Shown one piece after another: positions 1 to 7,420 of a stretch of 13,706 nt of DNA. The stretch is from Burkholderiales bacterium (lineage in GTDB: Bacteria > Pseudomonadota > Gammaproteobacteria > Burkholderiales > JAEUMW01). A program made the position numbers and the translations under genes. The first letter of the stretch is position 1; the number at the start of each line of letters is the position of its first letter. The notes beneath the pieces are model-generated. The model was given only the letters and a program-made list of their open reading frames with translations. It did not search any database and had not been told where the DNA came from. Location of the stretch: contig JAEUMX010000293.1 of NCBI GenBank assembly GCA_016791285.1, forward strand, positions 1 through 13,706, written 5' to 3'.

Positions 1-2718
1 GAGACCCGTGCAGACGACGCGACCGCTGTCCTCTTTCACCGCCTCCTGCAGCACCAGTGAAGCGGCCGCCACGCCGGCAATGCCCACCGCGCCCGCACCG
101 TCGAAGGCCGGACTGACGGTGGCGACCACCGCAGGGCCGAAGGCGGCGGCGATGGCGACCGCGTCGCCGTCCAGAGAGAACAACCCGAGCGGGGCGCCGG
201 TGGAATCGCCCGCAGCGGCGCCGATCGTCTCGCCCGAGCGGGCGTCGTAGGTCCAGCGGCCGGTCACGGTGAGGACTTCGACGGCGTTGCTCGCGCCGCT
301 GCCTGTACCGACGCTGGTCCCCGGCAGCTCCGCGGGCATGTTGGCCGGGTCTTCGAGGCGCTCGCTCTCGTACGCCACCGTCACCTCGGCCAGCGTCGGT
401 ACGAAGTCCGCGAGTGTCGTCGCGGTCGGGCTGTCCCAGGCCACGCGCACGCTCACGCGATGGATCAGCTCGGGCGAAGCGGGCAGCGGCGGCGCGGGAG
501 ATTCGCCGTCGGGCCCCGGCATCCAGACGCGGCGCAGCGTCGGAGCGAACGCGCCAGCGGCGGGCGGCAGGGCCGCGTCTGCTGCCGGATCGCCTTCCGC
601 GTAGAGATCGACGCGGCGATACTCCTCGCGCCGCGCGCGCAGCTCGCTGCTTTCCCCGGACGTATTCGGCAGCGGGTGGGACGGCTCCTGCGCGAAGGCG
701 TACCACTGCGCGCCCTGCTGGTCCTCCGGCACGCCCAGCTCGCCTTCATCGGGGACGCCGCCCTCGCCGATCCAAGTGGCATCCTGCTCCCCGCGGTACA
801 CGATGCGATCGGCCGCCACGCCCAGCCCGGCGAGCCGCTCGCGCATCGACGCCGCGCGCTCGCGGGCGAGCACGGCGTTGTAGGCCGCATCGCCGACATC
901 GTCGCAGCGCCCGATCAGCACCAGCCGGCCTGCTGGGAAGTCGGAGAGGAGTTGCTCGACCGCCTCGATGTCCTCGCCCTCGTGCGACGGATTCGCCTCG
1001 TCGAACACCATGCGCACGCGCACGTGCCGCTCGGGCTCGGTCACCGGAGGCTCGGCGTGGCTCACCGTGACCTGCGCCAGCGCGTTGGTCGGCACGGTGA
1101 CGGAAAAGCCCGTACCCTGCGCTGGCTCGGCCGCCGGCACCAGGCTGCCGTCGTCGTGAAAGAGGTTGAGCTCCACCGTGCGCTCGACGGCCTGCGCGGC
1201 GAGTTCGGTACCGTTTTCGTCGAAGACGCCGTCTGCGGCACCGATCAGCAGCGAGGCCCGGGCGAGGCAGTGGAGGCGCACGCGGCGGATTCCCCCACTG
1301 CCGTCGTCCAGCACGAGGTCTGTGCGGCCGGATTCGGGCAGCCCCGCGATACTCGTGAGTGCGAAGCTCGCGCCCGTGGCGACCTGGGCCGTGGGACCGT
1401 CGCCGAGCTGCCACGCCATCGTTGCCGGGTCGGCAGGCGGCGGATCGGCGGTGAACACGAGGTCGGCGCCGACGATCGCCTCGCGCGAGCCGGACAGGTG
1501 CACCACGTTCGCGCGCGATTGGCTGCTCAGGGCAACGTTGATCTTTGCCGCCGCCTGTGCAGTGATGAAGCGATGCCGGATCTCGGGTCCGTCGACCACC
1601 GAGCCGTCCTCGGCGGTTTCGCTGCGCACGCATACCAGCGTGTCGCCGGCGCGGGCGCGAAATTCGGGCGTCACGAGTCCCGTTGCCGTCGAGCCGTCGG
1701 GCAGGATCCAGCGCACCGTCGCGTCCGTGCCTGGACCCGAGGTCACCTGGGCGAAGAAGCGCAGCGGACGGTCCGGCTCGATCGTCACGGTGCGGTCGAA
1801 GTCGCCTTCGGTCGGGGCGACGGTGATGGCGTCGTAGCCATCGTCTGGCGCCTCGCCGAGCGCCTGACTCACCCGCACTGGCGTGGCGGTCACCGCATCG
1901 GCGCCCCACTCCGCGCGCAATTCGCCCTGCATGCCGAACGGGTCGCCCAGCAGCACGTCGCGCACGCCCAGGACCAGGTTGCCCACGAACGGCGTGTCGC
2001 GCGGCAAATAGAGCAGCGCCTCGCTAATGGCGAGCCCCGTCCAGTCCGGCCCGTGATTGCGCGCCATGATGTCGGCCGGCGTGTACGTGGTCGAGGCATC
2101 GAACGTGAGCTTGCGCACGGTGAGCCCGATCGCCGAGCCGGCGACGAAGAAGTGCGGGGGCACGAACTGGATCGACCCCACCGCGCCGGTCGGCGAGCCC
2201 GGCACCAGCGGGTCCGGAAAGTCCACCAGGATCGGCCCGGCCCAGCCCCCCGGACCGTTCGTGATGCGGAGGATTGCGTCGCCGACCAGCCGCACTTCGG
2301 ACGATGCCGGGTCGGGCTCCAGGTGGGCCGGCGTGGTGCCCGCGCCGGGGATCAGCTGCGCCGCCTTCAACGCCGGAACGACGATGCTGATCTGCTCCAG
2401 AAAGAGGTCGATCTGGAACTGCGCGGGCTGCGGCTCGATGTTGTTGACCGTCGCGCCGCGGGTGGCCGCGAGCTGGAAGCGCACGCCGCGGTCGAAGCCG
2501 GCGCCCTCGATCGACCAGCCGCGAAGCGCATCCTCGATGCCGGTGTCCGCTACCGTGGGCAGCAGCGTGCCGTAGTGAAAGGTGGCGCCGGCGGTGGTCG
2601 AAGACGTGAGGTCGACCGCCGCAAAGCGCTCGAGGAAGCTGCGCAATCCCGAGGGGATGGCCGACTGCGCGCCCGGAGGGATCGGCAGCAGATCGAGGAC
2701 GCTGGCACCTAACGGCAT
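1..2718 (-). CDS. Large protein of unknown function with internal OmpA-like domain (3' end outside window)
   Basis: An uninterrupted minus-strand reading frame gives 906 residues and runs off the left edge, so the C-terminus is missing. No signal peptide or membrane segment is visible at the N-terminus. Residues about 1-290 look beta-rich, with a WTGLAISEALLYLPRD stretch near 226-241 that I cannot assign to a family. Residues about 290-560 look like Ig/PKD-type beta modules. Residues about 565-708 are an OmpA/MotB-like domain: D606 and R621 occupy the positions that bind diaminopimelate in the family, with Y613-N614 and an RRVDLY motif near 701-706. An acidic, proline-rich insertion of about 45 residues separates the GEQ turn from RRVDLY. 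The start at 2718 is preceded by GGGGGGA; an in-frame ATG at 2730 is possible but has no ribosome site. It is divergent from the radical SAM/ubiUVT operon. A peptidoglycan-associated or envelope-structure role is inference; the overall function is unknown. Confidence 0.75.
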   Translation of the reverse strand, partial: MPLGASVLDLLPIPPGAQSAIPSGLRSFLERFAAVDLTSSTTAGATFHYGTLLPTVADTGIEDALRGWSIEGAGFDRGVRFQLAATRGATVNNIEPQPAQFQIDLFLEQISIVVPALKAAQLIPGAGTTPAHLEPDPASSEVRLVGDAILRITNGPGGWAGPILVDFPDPLVPGSPTGAVGSIQFVPPHFFVAGSAIGLTVRKLTFDASTTYTPADIMARNHGPDWTGLAISEALLYLPRDTPFVGNLVLGVRDVLLGDPFGMQGELRAEWGADAVTATPVRVSQALGEAPDDGYDAITVAPTEGDFDRTVTIEPDRPLRFFAQVTSGPGTDATVRWILPDGSTATGLVTPEFRARAGDTLVCVRSETAEDGSVVDGPEIRHRFITAQAAAKINVALSSQSRANVVHLSGSREAIVGADLVFTADPPPADPATMAWQLGDGPTAQVATGASFALTSIAGLPESGRTDLVLDDGSGGIRRVRLHCLARASLLIGAADGVFDENGTELAAQAVERTVELNLFHDDGSLVPAAEPAQGTGFSVTVPTNALAQVTVSHAEPPVTEPERHVRVRMVFDEANPSHEGEDIEAVEQLLSDFPAGRLVLIGRCDDVGDAAYNAVLARERAASMRERLAGLGVAADRIVYRGEQDATWIGEGGVPDEGELGVPEDQQGAQWYAFAQEPSHPLPNTSGESSELRARREEYRRVDLYAEGDPAADAALPPAAGAFAPTLRRVWMPGPDGESPAPPLPASPELIHRVSVRVAWDSPTATTLADFVPTLAEVTVAYESERLEDPANMPAELPGTSVGTGSGASNAVEVLTVTGRWTYDARSGETIGAAAGDSTGAPLGLFSLDGDAVAIAAAFGPAVVATVSPAFDGAGAVGIAGVAAASLVLQEAVKEDSGRVVCTGL

Positions 2719-2785
2719 GGATCCCCCCATGCTGCTGCAGCGGTTGATCGCAGCCCGGCGCTACTGGCCGGGTCGACGGCGTCCT

Positions 2786-2814
2786 ACGCTACCCCTCTCG
2801 CCCCGCGTGGTCAA
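2786..2814 (-). promoter_or_regulatory. Candidate sigma70 promoter for the large OmpA-domain gene
   Basis: On the minus strand TTGACC (2814-2809) is followed by a 17-base spacer and TAGCGT (2791-2786), placing transcription start near 2779, about 60 bases before the ATG at 2718. The -35 matches consensus at 5 of 6 positions, the -10 at only 3 of 6. A competing promoter lies just upstream: TTGCCG (2846-2841), 16 bases, TATAGT (2824-2819), with the better -10. Either or both could be used. Confidence 0.35.
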
Positions 2815-2924
2815 TCGGACTATAGGCCGGCGACATCTTGCGGCAAGTGCGGCATGGCGGGGCGATCAATCTTCCTGCGGCTGAGCGAAGGCGGCGTCGA
2901 ACTCTGCCAGGTTGACCGTCCGAT

Positions 2925-2938
2925 TTGATGCGGATCAA
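2925..2938 (+). promoter_or_regulatory. FNR/ANR-type binding site (TTGAT-GCGG-ATCAA)
   Basis: This is a perfect match to the FNR-family consensus TTGAT-N4-ATCAA, centred at 2931.5 in the divergent intergenic region. It is centred 41.5 bases upstream of the start predicted from the -10-like CATCAT at 2961-2966, the spacing of a class II FNR-activated promoter. The downstream genes include ubiU, ubiV and ubiT, which act without oxygen; FNR control of ubiUV is known in E. coli. The related regulators Dnr/NnrR recognise similar sites, so the exact family member is not settled. Confidence 0.85.
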
Positions 2939-2960
2939 GGAATACGGATGCGCCCGCTCT

Positions 2961-2966
2961 CATCAT
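2961..2966 (+). promoter_or_regulatory. Candidate -10 element of the FNR-dependent promoter
   Basis: CATCAT matches TATAAT at 4 of 6 positions and occupies -12 to -7 relative to a start at 2973, the start expected if the FNR box is centred at -41.5. A transcript beginning there would carry a leader of about 28 bases including GAAGG (2992-2996) before the GTG at 3001. The support is the agreement in spacing, not the strength of the hexamer. Confidence 0.5.
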
Positions 2967-3000
2967 GCCCCCTTTTCTGCCGCCCTCCCGCGAAGGTGCC

Positions 3001-4872
3001 GTGCGACTCCTGCTGATAAACCCACGATTCCCCGAAAGTTTTTGGAGCTTCAAGTGGGCCGTCGACCGGGTTCTGCCCGGCAAGCGGGCCATCAATCCTC
3101 CGCTCGGTCTCGCCACTCTGGCAGCCCTGTGCCCGTCGCACTGGCAGGTGACGATCATCGACGAGAACATCGAGCCGGTGCCCCTCGACCCGCAGGCGGA
3201 CCTCATCGGCGTCTGCGGCATGGGGGTGCAATTCGAGCGGCAGCGGCAGCTGCTCGCGTTCTATCGCAGTCAGGGCCGTTTCGTCGTGGCTGGCGGCAGC
3301 TTCGCTTCGCTCTGTCCCGAGCGGTACGAGACCATTGCGGACGCGGTGGTCGCCGGAGAAGCCGAGCATATCTGGCCGCGATTCTGCCGGGACTTTGAGA
3401 CCGGGCGACCCGCTTCGCTGTACCACGAGACCGGCACGGTCGACCTCGCCGATTCGCCCACACCCCGATTCGACCTGTTGCAGCTCGACAAGTACACCAC
3501 GGCAACCTTGCAGTTCTCGCGCGGTTGCCCGTATCGCTGCGAGTTCTGCGACATCATCGTCATGTTCGGTCGCAAGCCGCGCTGCAAGTCCGTGGCGCAG
3601 GTGCTGCGGGAGCTGGAGGCGCTGCGTGCAGCCGGCGCGCGCAACGTCTTCTTCGTGGACGACAACCTGATCGGCAACCGGGCAACCGCCAAAGCCCTGC
3701 TGCGTGGGCTCGTCGACTACCAGGCGCAGCACGGGTACGCCTTTCGGTTCGGCACCGAAGTGTCGATCAACGTGGCGCAGGATCCCGAGCTGCTGCAGCT
3801 CATGCGCGAAGCCCGGTTCGAATGGGTGTTCATCGGCATCGAGTCGCCCGATCCGCAGACGCTCAGGGACACCCGCAAGACCCAGAACACGCACGAGGAT
3901 GTGCTGACCTCGGTGCGGCGCATCTATTCGCACGGCATCGACGTGCTGGCCGGTTTCATCGTCGGCTTCGACAACGACACGCTGGAGAGCTTCAACCGCC
4001 AGTACCGGTTCATCCTCGACGCGGGCATCCAGGTTGCCATGGTGGGTCTGCTCACCGCGCTGCCGAAGACGCCGCTTTACCATCGGCTCGAGGCGGAAGG
4101 CCGCCTGCGCCGCGATCGGGAAAGTAGCGACAACACCAAGCCCGCGACCAACATCGTGCCGAAGCGGATGAGCTACGATGCCATGATCGACGCGTACCAG
4201 CGCCTGCACGAGCGCCTGGCGCACGATCGGGCCATCGCCGAGCGCATCCGCAACAAGACGCGCCACCTCGGGCAGCCGGTATCCGCCAGCGACTACACCG
4301 GGCGCGAACGCTTGAGCATCGTCGCGAGCCTGCTCTTCCGCGGCGTGCTGCCGGGCGGACCGCGGCGGCTGTACCACTTTCTGCGCACGCTGCCGCTTAC
4401 GGCGCCGCGCAAGATACCGCTCGCGATCGTCGACTGGATCGCGGGCCTCGCCATGCGCGATTACGTGCAAAGGCATTTCCGTCCGGCCGCCGAGTCGCAT
4501 CTCGACACTGTCGCACTGCGGATAGCCGCGATGCGCAAGGCGATCGCCGGGCACCTGCGCGAGGATCGGGTAGCGCTGACGTTCCGTGAGACGAACCCGC
4601 TCGACATCGTGCTCTCGATCAAGGCCGCCGTGGATCGACGGTTCTTCGTGCGATCGGCTCGGCACCTCAACCGCCTGCTCCAGCACACACCCTCGACTCT
4701 TACGCTCCACTTCCACGAGCGCTTGGGCTGGGATGGGAGAGACGCCGGGCGGTTGCTGCGCAAGCTCGCACGTCACGGCGACCGCGTGTTCATCATTGCC
4801 GACGAGAAGCTCCGGCAGTGCGTACCGGTGGACTGGTCGCGGTTCAACCTGATCCTGCGCAGTGCCGGCTAG
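3001..4872 (+). CDS. B12-binding-type radical SAM protein (DUF4070-like), first gene of ubiUVT operon
   Basis: This 623-residue protein has an N-terminal Rossmann-like cobalamin-binding-type region (about 1-135, opening RLLLINPRFPESFWSFKWA) and a radical SAM core. The [4Fe-4S] motif is CPYRCEFC, with C176, C180 and C183, and is followed by VFFVDDNLIGN and FRFGTEVSIN, typical of the family. The middle resembles DUF4070-type proteins. A stretch of about 138 residues (486-623) extends past the part I recognise. The classical cobalamin-ligand motif DxHxxG is not visible. I chose GTG 3001 because it gives the usual N-terminus, has GAAGG upstream, and because the in-frame ATG at 2965 would lie upstream of the predicted transcript start. 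The stop is 21 bases before ubiU. The substrate is unknown; a role tied to anaerobic quinone metabolism is inferred from the operon only. Confidence 0.88.
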   Translation: MRLLLINPRFPESFWSFKWAVDRVLPGKRAINPPLGLATLAALCPSHWQVTIIDENIEPVPLDPQADLIGVCGMGVQFERQRQLLAFYRSQGRFVVAGGSFASLCPERYETIADAVVAGEAEHIWPRFCRDFETGRPASLYHETGTVDLADSPTPRFDLLQLDKYTTATLQFSRGCPYRCEFCDIIVMFGRKPRCKSVAQVLRELEALRAAGARNVFFVDDNLIGNRATAKALLRGLVDYQAQHGYAFRFGTEVSINVAQDPELLQLMREARFEWVFIGIESPDPQTLRDTRKTQNTHEDVLTSVRRIYSHGIDVLAGFIVGFDNDTLESFNRQYRFILDAGIQVAMVGLLTALPKTPLYHRLEAEGRLRRDRESSDNTKPATNIVPKRMSYDAMIDAYQRLHERLAHDRAIAERIRNKTRHLGQPVSASDYTGRERLSIVASLLFRGVLPGGPRRLYHFLRTLPLTAPRKIPLAIVDWIAGLAMRDYVQRHFRPAAESHLDTVALRIAAMRKAIAGHLREDRVALTFRETNPLDIVLSIKAAVDRRFFVRSARHLNRLLQHTPSTLTLHFHERLGWDGRDAGRLLRKLARHGDRVFIIADEKLRQCVPVDWSRFNLILRSAG

Positions 4873-4893
4873 CATTCAGGGAGGTACTACACG

Positions 4894-5889
4894 ATGGACC
4901 TGGTATGTCCGGCCGGCAGCCTGCCGGCCCTGAAGGCGGCCGTGGACAACGGCGCGAACTGCGTCTATACCGGGTTCCGCGACGACACCAATGCGCGCAA
5001 TTTCGCCGGCCTCAACTTCAGTACTCGCGATTTGCAGGCCGGTGTTCGCTATGCGCACGACCGCGGCGCGAAGGTGTTCCTCGCCATCAACACCTATCCG
5101 CAGCCCGATACGTGGGAACGCTGGACGATGGCGATCGATCGCGCCGCCGCCCTCGATGCCGATGCCGTCATCGTCGCCGACCTGGGTCTCATCCAGTACG
5201 CCGCACGCAAGCACCCCGGGCTGCGTCTGCACCTGTCGGTCCAGGGATCGGCCACGACCTACGAGGCGATCAATTTCTACGTGCGGCGGTTCAACGTCTC
5301 GCGCGCGGTGTTGCCGCGAGTGCTCACGCTCGCGCAGGTCGAGGCGCTGATCGGCCACTGCGAGGCGGAAGTCGAGGTGTTCGGCTTCGGCAGCCTGTGC
5401 GTGATGGTGGAAGGCCGTTGCGCGCTCTCGTCCTACGCCACGGGCCAAGGCCCGAATCTGCACGGCGCGTGCTCGCCGGCGAGCGCGGTGCGCTGGCAGC
5501 AGACGGCCGCGGGCATGGAATCGCGCTTGAACGGCATACTGGTCAACCGTTTTGAACCCGGTGAGAAAGCGGGTTATCCCACCCTGTGCAAGGGCCGCTA
5601 CCGCGTCGGCGGCGAAACGTACTACGCCATCGAGGAGCCTTCCAGCCTCAACACCCTCGAGATCCTGCCGGAATTGATGCGCATGGGCGTGGCGGCGATC
5701 AAGATCGAAGGCCGGCAGCGCAGCCCGGCTTACGTAGCCGAAGTGACGCGCGTGTTCCGCGACGCCATCGATAGCTGCCGGCGCGATCCCGCGCGCTACC
5801 GCGTCGGCGCCGACTGGGTAACTCCGCTCAACCGCTGCGCCGAGGGGCAGCAGGTCACCCTCGGTGCCTATCACCGGTCCTGGCGATGA
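4894..5889 (+). CDS. ubiU: UbiU, oxygen-independent ubiquinone hydroxylation protein (peptidase U32 family)
   Basis: UbiU pairs with UbiV to hydroxylate the ubiquinone ring without O2; in E. coli the complex carries [4Fe-4S] clusters and uses prephenate as oxygen donor. The 331-residue product closely follows E. coli UbiU (YhbU): it opens MDLVCPAGSLPALKAAVDNG, contains DDTNARNFAGLNF, and ends in LGAYHRSW. The four cluster ligands are present at C169, C176, C193 and C232, the same positions as in E. coli. It belongs to the peptidase U32 family but is not expected to act as a protease. AGGGAGG at 4878-4884 lies 9 bases before the ATG. Its stop overlaps the start of ubiV, so translation is probably coupled. 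Expression is expected under low oxygen from the FNR-box promoter upstream of the radical SAM gene. Confidence 0.95.
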   Translation: MDLVCPAGSLPALKAAVDNGANCVYTGFRDDTNARNFAGLNFSTRDLQAGVRYAHDRGAKVFLAINTYPQPDTWERWTMAIDRAAALDADAVIVADLGLIQYAARKHPGLRLHLSVQGSATTYEAINFYVRRFNVSRAVLPRVLTLAQVEALIGHCEAEVEVFGFGSLCVMVEGRCALSSYATGQGPNLHGACSPASAVRWQQTAAGMESRLNGILVNRFEPGEKAGYPTLCKGRYRVGGETYYAIEEPSSLNTLEILPELMRMGVAAIKIEGRQRSPAYVAEVTRVFRDAIDSCRRDPARYRVGADWVTPLNRCAEGQQVTLGAYHRSWR

Positions 5890-6794
5890 TGAAGCTCGCG
5901 CTGGGTCCGCTGCAGTACTACTGGCCGGGACAACAGGTCGTCGAGTTCTATCGTGCCGCGGCGACTTGGCCGGTGGACATCGTGTACCTCGGCGAGGTGA
6001 TCTGTTCACGCCGCCATGAGCTGCGCTTCTCCGACTGGCTCGCGATCGCCGAATCCCTTGCCGCTGCGGGCAAGGAAGCGGTCCTGTCCTGTCTCGCGCT
6101 GCCCGAGTCGGAATCGGATCTGCGCGCCATGCGCAAGCTCGTTGCGAACGGTACTTTTCGGATCGAGGCCAACGACATGTCGGCGGTACACCTCGCCGCC
6201 GAGGCGGGCGTACCCTTCGTGATCGGCCCGCACGTGAACGTGTACAACCTGGCGAGCCTGTCGGTGCTGCACGATTGCGGCGCGCGCCGCTGGGTCGCGC
6301 CGGTGGAGACGTCGCGCGCGCTGCTCGCCCGGATGCAAGCGCAGCGCCCGAGCGGGATCGAGACCGAGATCTTCGGCTACGGTCGCCTGCCGCTCGCGTT
6401 CTCCGCGCGCTGCTATACGGCGCGCGCTCACGACGTAGCCAAGGACAACTGCAGTTTTCAGTGCCTCGACGATCCCGAGGGACTGCCGGCGGAAACACTC
6501 GATGGCAAGTCGCTGCTGGTATTCAACGGCATCCAGACACAGTCGGCGTCGTTCTACAACCTGCTGCCGGCGCTGGCCGACCTCGGGGCGCTGGGTGTGG
6601 ACGTGGTGCGGCTGAGTCCGCGAGCGCAGGGAACGAGCGACGCGGTAGCGCTGTTCCGCGAATCGCTGGATGGGCGGATCACGTGGCAGGACGCCTGCGC
6701 GCGCCTGCCTGGAGGGGCGCAGGCCCAATACTGCGATGGCTACTGGCACGGCCGGCCGGGCCTCGATCGGGTTTTCCCCGCCCTCGCGAGATGA
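5889..6794 (+). CDS. ubiV: UbiV, oxygen-independent ubiquinone hydroxylation protein (peptidase U32 family)
   Basis: UbiV is the iron-sulfur partner of UbiU in O2-independent ring hydroxylation. Counted from the ATG at 5889 the product has 301 residues, opening MKLALGPLQYYWPG as in E. coli UbiV. Cysteines C39, C175, C188 and C192 match the E. coli C39 plus CX12CX3C cluster ligands. YGRLPLAFSARCYTAR and FNGIQTQSASFYNLLP are family signatures. Two adjacent ATGs (5886 and 5889) overlap the ubiU stop; 5889 fits the E. coli N-terminus and gives a TGATG junction, while 5886 would add one Met. No strong Shine-Dalgarno is visible, in keeping with coupling to ubiU. Its stop overlaps the ubiT start as ATGA. 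Confidence 0.94.
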   Translation: MKLALGPLQYYWPGQQVVEFYRAAATWPVDIVYLGEVICSRRHELRFSDWLAIAESLAAAGKEAVLSCLALPESESDLRAMRKLVANGTFRIEANDMSAVHLAAEAGVPFVIGPHVNVYNLASLSVLHDCGARRWVAPVETSRALLARMQAQRPSGIETEIFGYGRLPLAFSARCYTARAHDVAKDNCSFQCLDDPEGLPAETLDGKSLLVFNGIQTQSASFYNLLPALADLGALGVDVVRLSPRAQGTSDAVALFRESLDGRITWQDACARLPGGAQAQYCDGYWHGRPGLDRVFPALAR

Positions 6795-7282
6795 ACGCAG
6801 CCGACGCACCCGTTCGGATACCGCCGCCGCTCGCGAGGTTGCTCGGCCGGCTGCCGCAGTGGCCGCCCTCGGCAGTACTGGCAACCGCATTGAACATCGG
6901 GCTTGCCGAACGCCTCGACCCGGACGCGCTGGCGCAATTGCGAGGCAAGGTGATTCGCATCGTGGTCGGGGACGCAGGCATCGCCTTCACCCTTCGTTTC
7001 GACGGCGAGGCTTTCCGGCCGCTGGCCGCCACGGCTGCGGCAGACGTCACCATCGCCGCCAGCGCGTGGGATTATGTCCTCCTGGCCGCGCGCAAAGAGG
7101 ATCCCGATACCCTGTTCTTCGCCCGCCGCCTCACCATGGACGGCGAGACGGAGACCGGCCTCATCGTCAAGAACATGCTGGATGCGGTGGATATCGCGCC
7201 GCTCACCGCCCGGCTCGACGGACCGATCACCCTCCTGGAGAAACTGCGCGCTCTGACCCGCGGGCGCCGCCCCTCGGGCTGA
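6791..7282 (+). CDS. ubiT: UbiT, SCP2-domain accessory factor for anaerobic ubiquinone synthesis
   Basis: UbiT is the anaerobic counterpart of the lipid-binding factor UbiJ; its SCP2 (sterol carrier) domain is thought to hold the hydrophobic quinone intermediates. The product has 163 residues and a diagnostic block at about 99-131, AARKEDPDTLFFARRL then GETETGLIVKN, nearly identical in pattern to E. coli YhbT (AARKxDPDTLFFxRRL, TExGLxVKN). The first 40 residues are proline- and leucine-rich, as in the family. The ATG at 6791 overlaps the ubiV stop (ATGA), making the three ubi genes a coupled unit. The order here is U-V-T behind a radical SAM gene; in E. coli ubiT is divergent from ubiUV. The same reading frame stays open upstream to 6275, inside ubiV, which is an overlap artefact. 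Confidence 0.93.
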   Translation: MNAADAPVRIPPPLARLLGRLPQWPPSAVLATALNIGLAERLDPDALAQLRGKVIRIVVGDAGIAFTLRFDGEAFRPLAATAAADVTIAASAWDYVLLAARKEDPDTLFFARRLTMDGETETGLIVKNMLDAVDIAPLTARLDGPITLLEKLRALTRGRRPSG

Positions 7283-7420
7283 ATCGGGCAGCGGCGCGGG
7301 CTGGATGAGGAAGAACCAGTGCCAGCAGACCCGCGCGAACTCGTGGGTGGTTTGCTCAACCCCTCCGCAAGCCACGATGATCGATATAACATTCGAGTCC
7401 GGTGAGGAAGGGAGGAAGCG
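7283..7420 (+). promoter_or_regulatory. Intergenic region upstream of the kdgT operon
   Basis: This 138-base gap ends in a strong ribosome site, GGGAGGAAG (7410-7418), with GGAGG 5 bases before the kdgT ATG. TATAAC at 7385-7390 could be a -10, but no convincing -35 stands 16-18 bases upstream, so an activator may be needed or the promoter may be elsewhere. No terminator with a T-tract separates it from ubiT, so read-through from the ubi operon cannot be excluded. Confidence 0.35.

Noticed and set aside
460..2712. 750-codon open frame on the plus strand
   Set aside because: It lies opposite the large minus-strand gene, has the Arg/His-rich composition of an antisense shadow in GC-rich DNA, and contains no recognisable domain, while the minus strand encodes a clear OmpA-like domain.
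2912..2917. TTGACC as a rightward -35 element
   Set aside because: No -10-like hexamer lies 16-18 bases downstream; that position falls on the end of the FNR box.
2965..2967. ATG as start of the radical SAM gene
   Set aside because: It has no ribosome site at proper distance, overlaps the predicted -10 element, and adds 12 residues that precede the usual family N-terminus; GTG 3001 fits better.
2935..4875. 646-codon open frame on the minus strand
   Set aside because: It is the antisense of the radical SAM gene, which has intact family motifs on the plus strand.
4876..6498. 540-codon open frame on the minus strand
   Set aside because: It is antisense to ubiU and ubiV, both of which match their E. 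coli counterparts throughout.
4894..6794. Annotation of both U32 genes as collagenase-type peptidases
   Set aside because: The iron-sulfur cysteines and close match to UbiU and UbiV, together with ubiT, show the ubiquinone role instead.
7264..7297. GCGCCGC / GCGGCGC inverted repeat as terminator of the ubi operon
   Set aside because: The 7-base stem has a 20-base loop, begins inside the ubiT coding end, and no T-tract follows.
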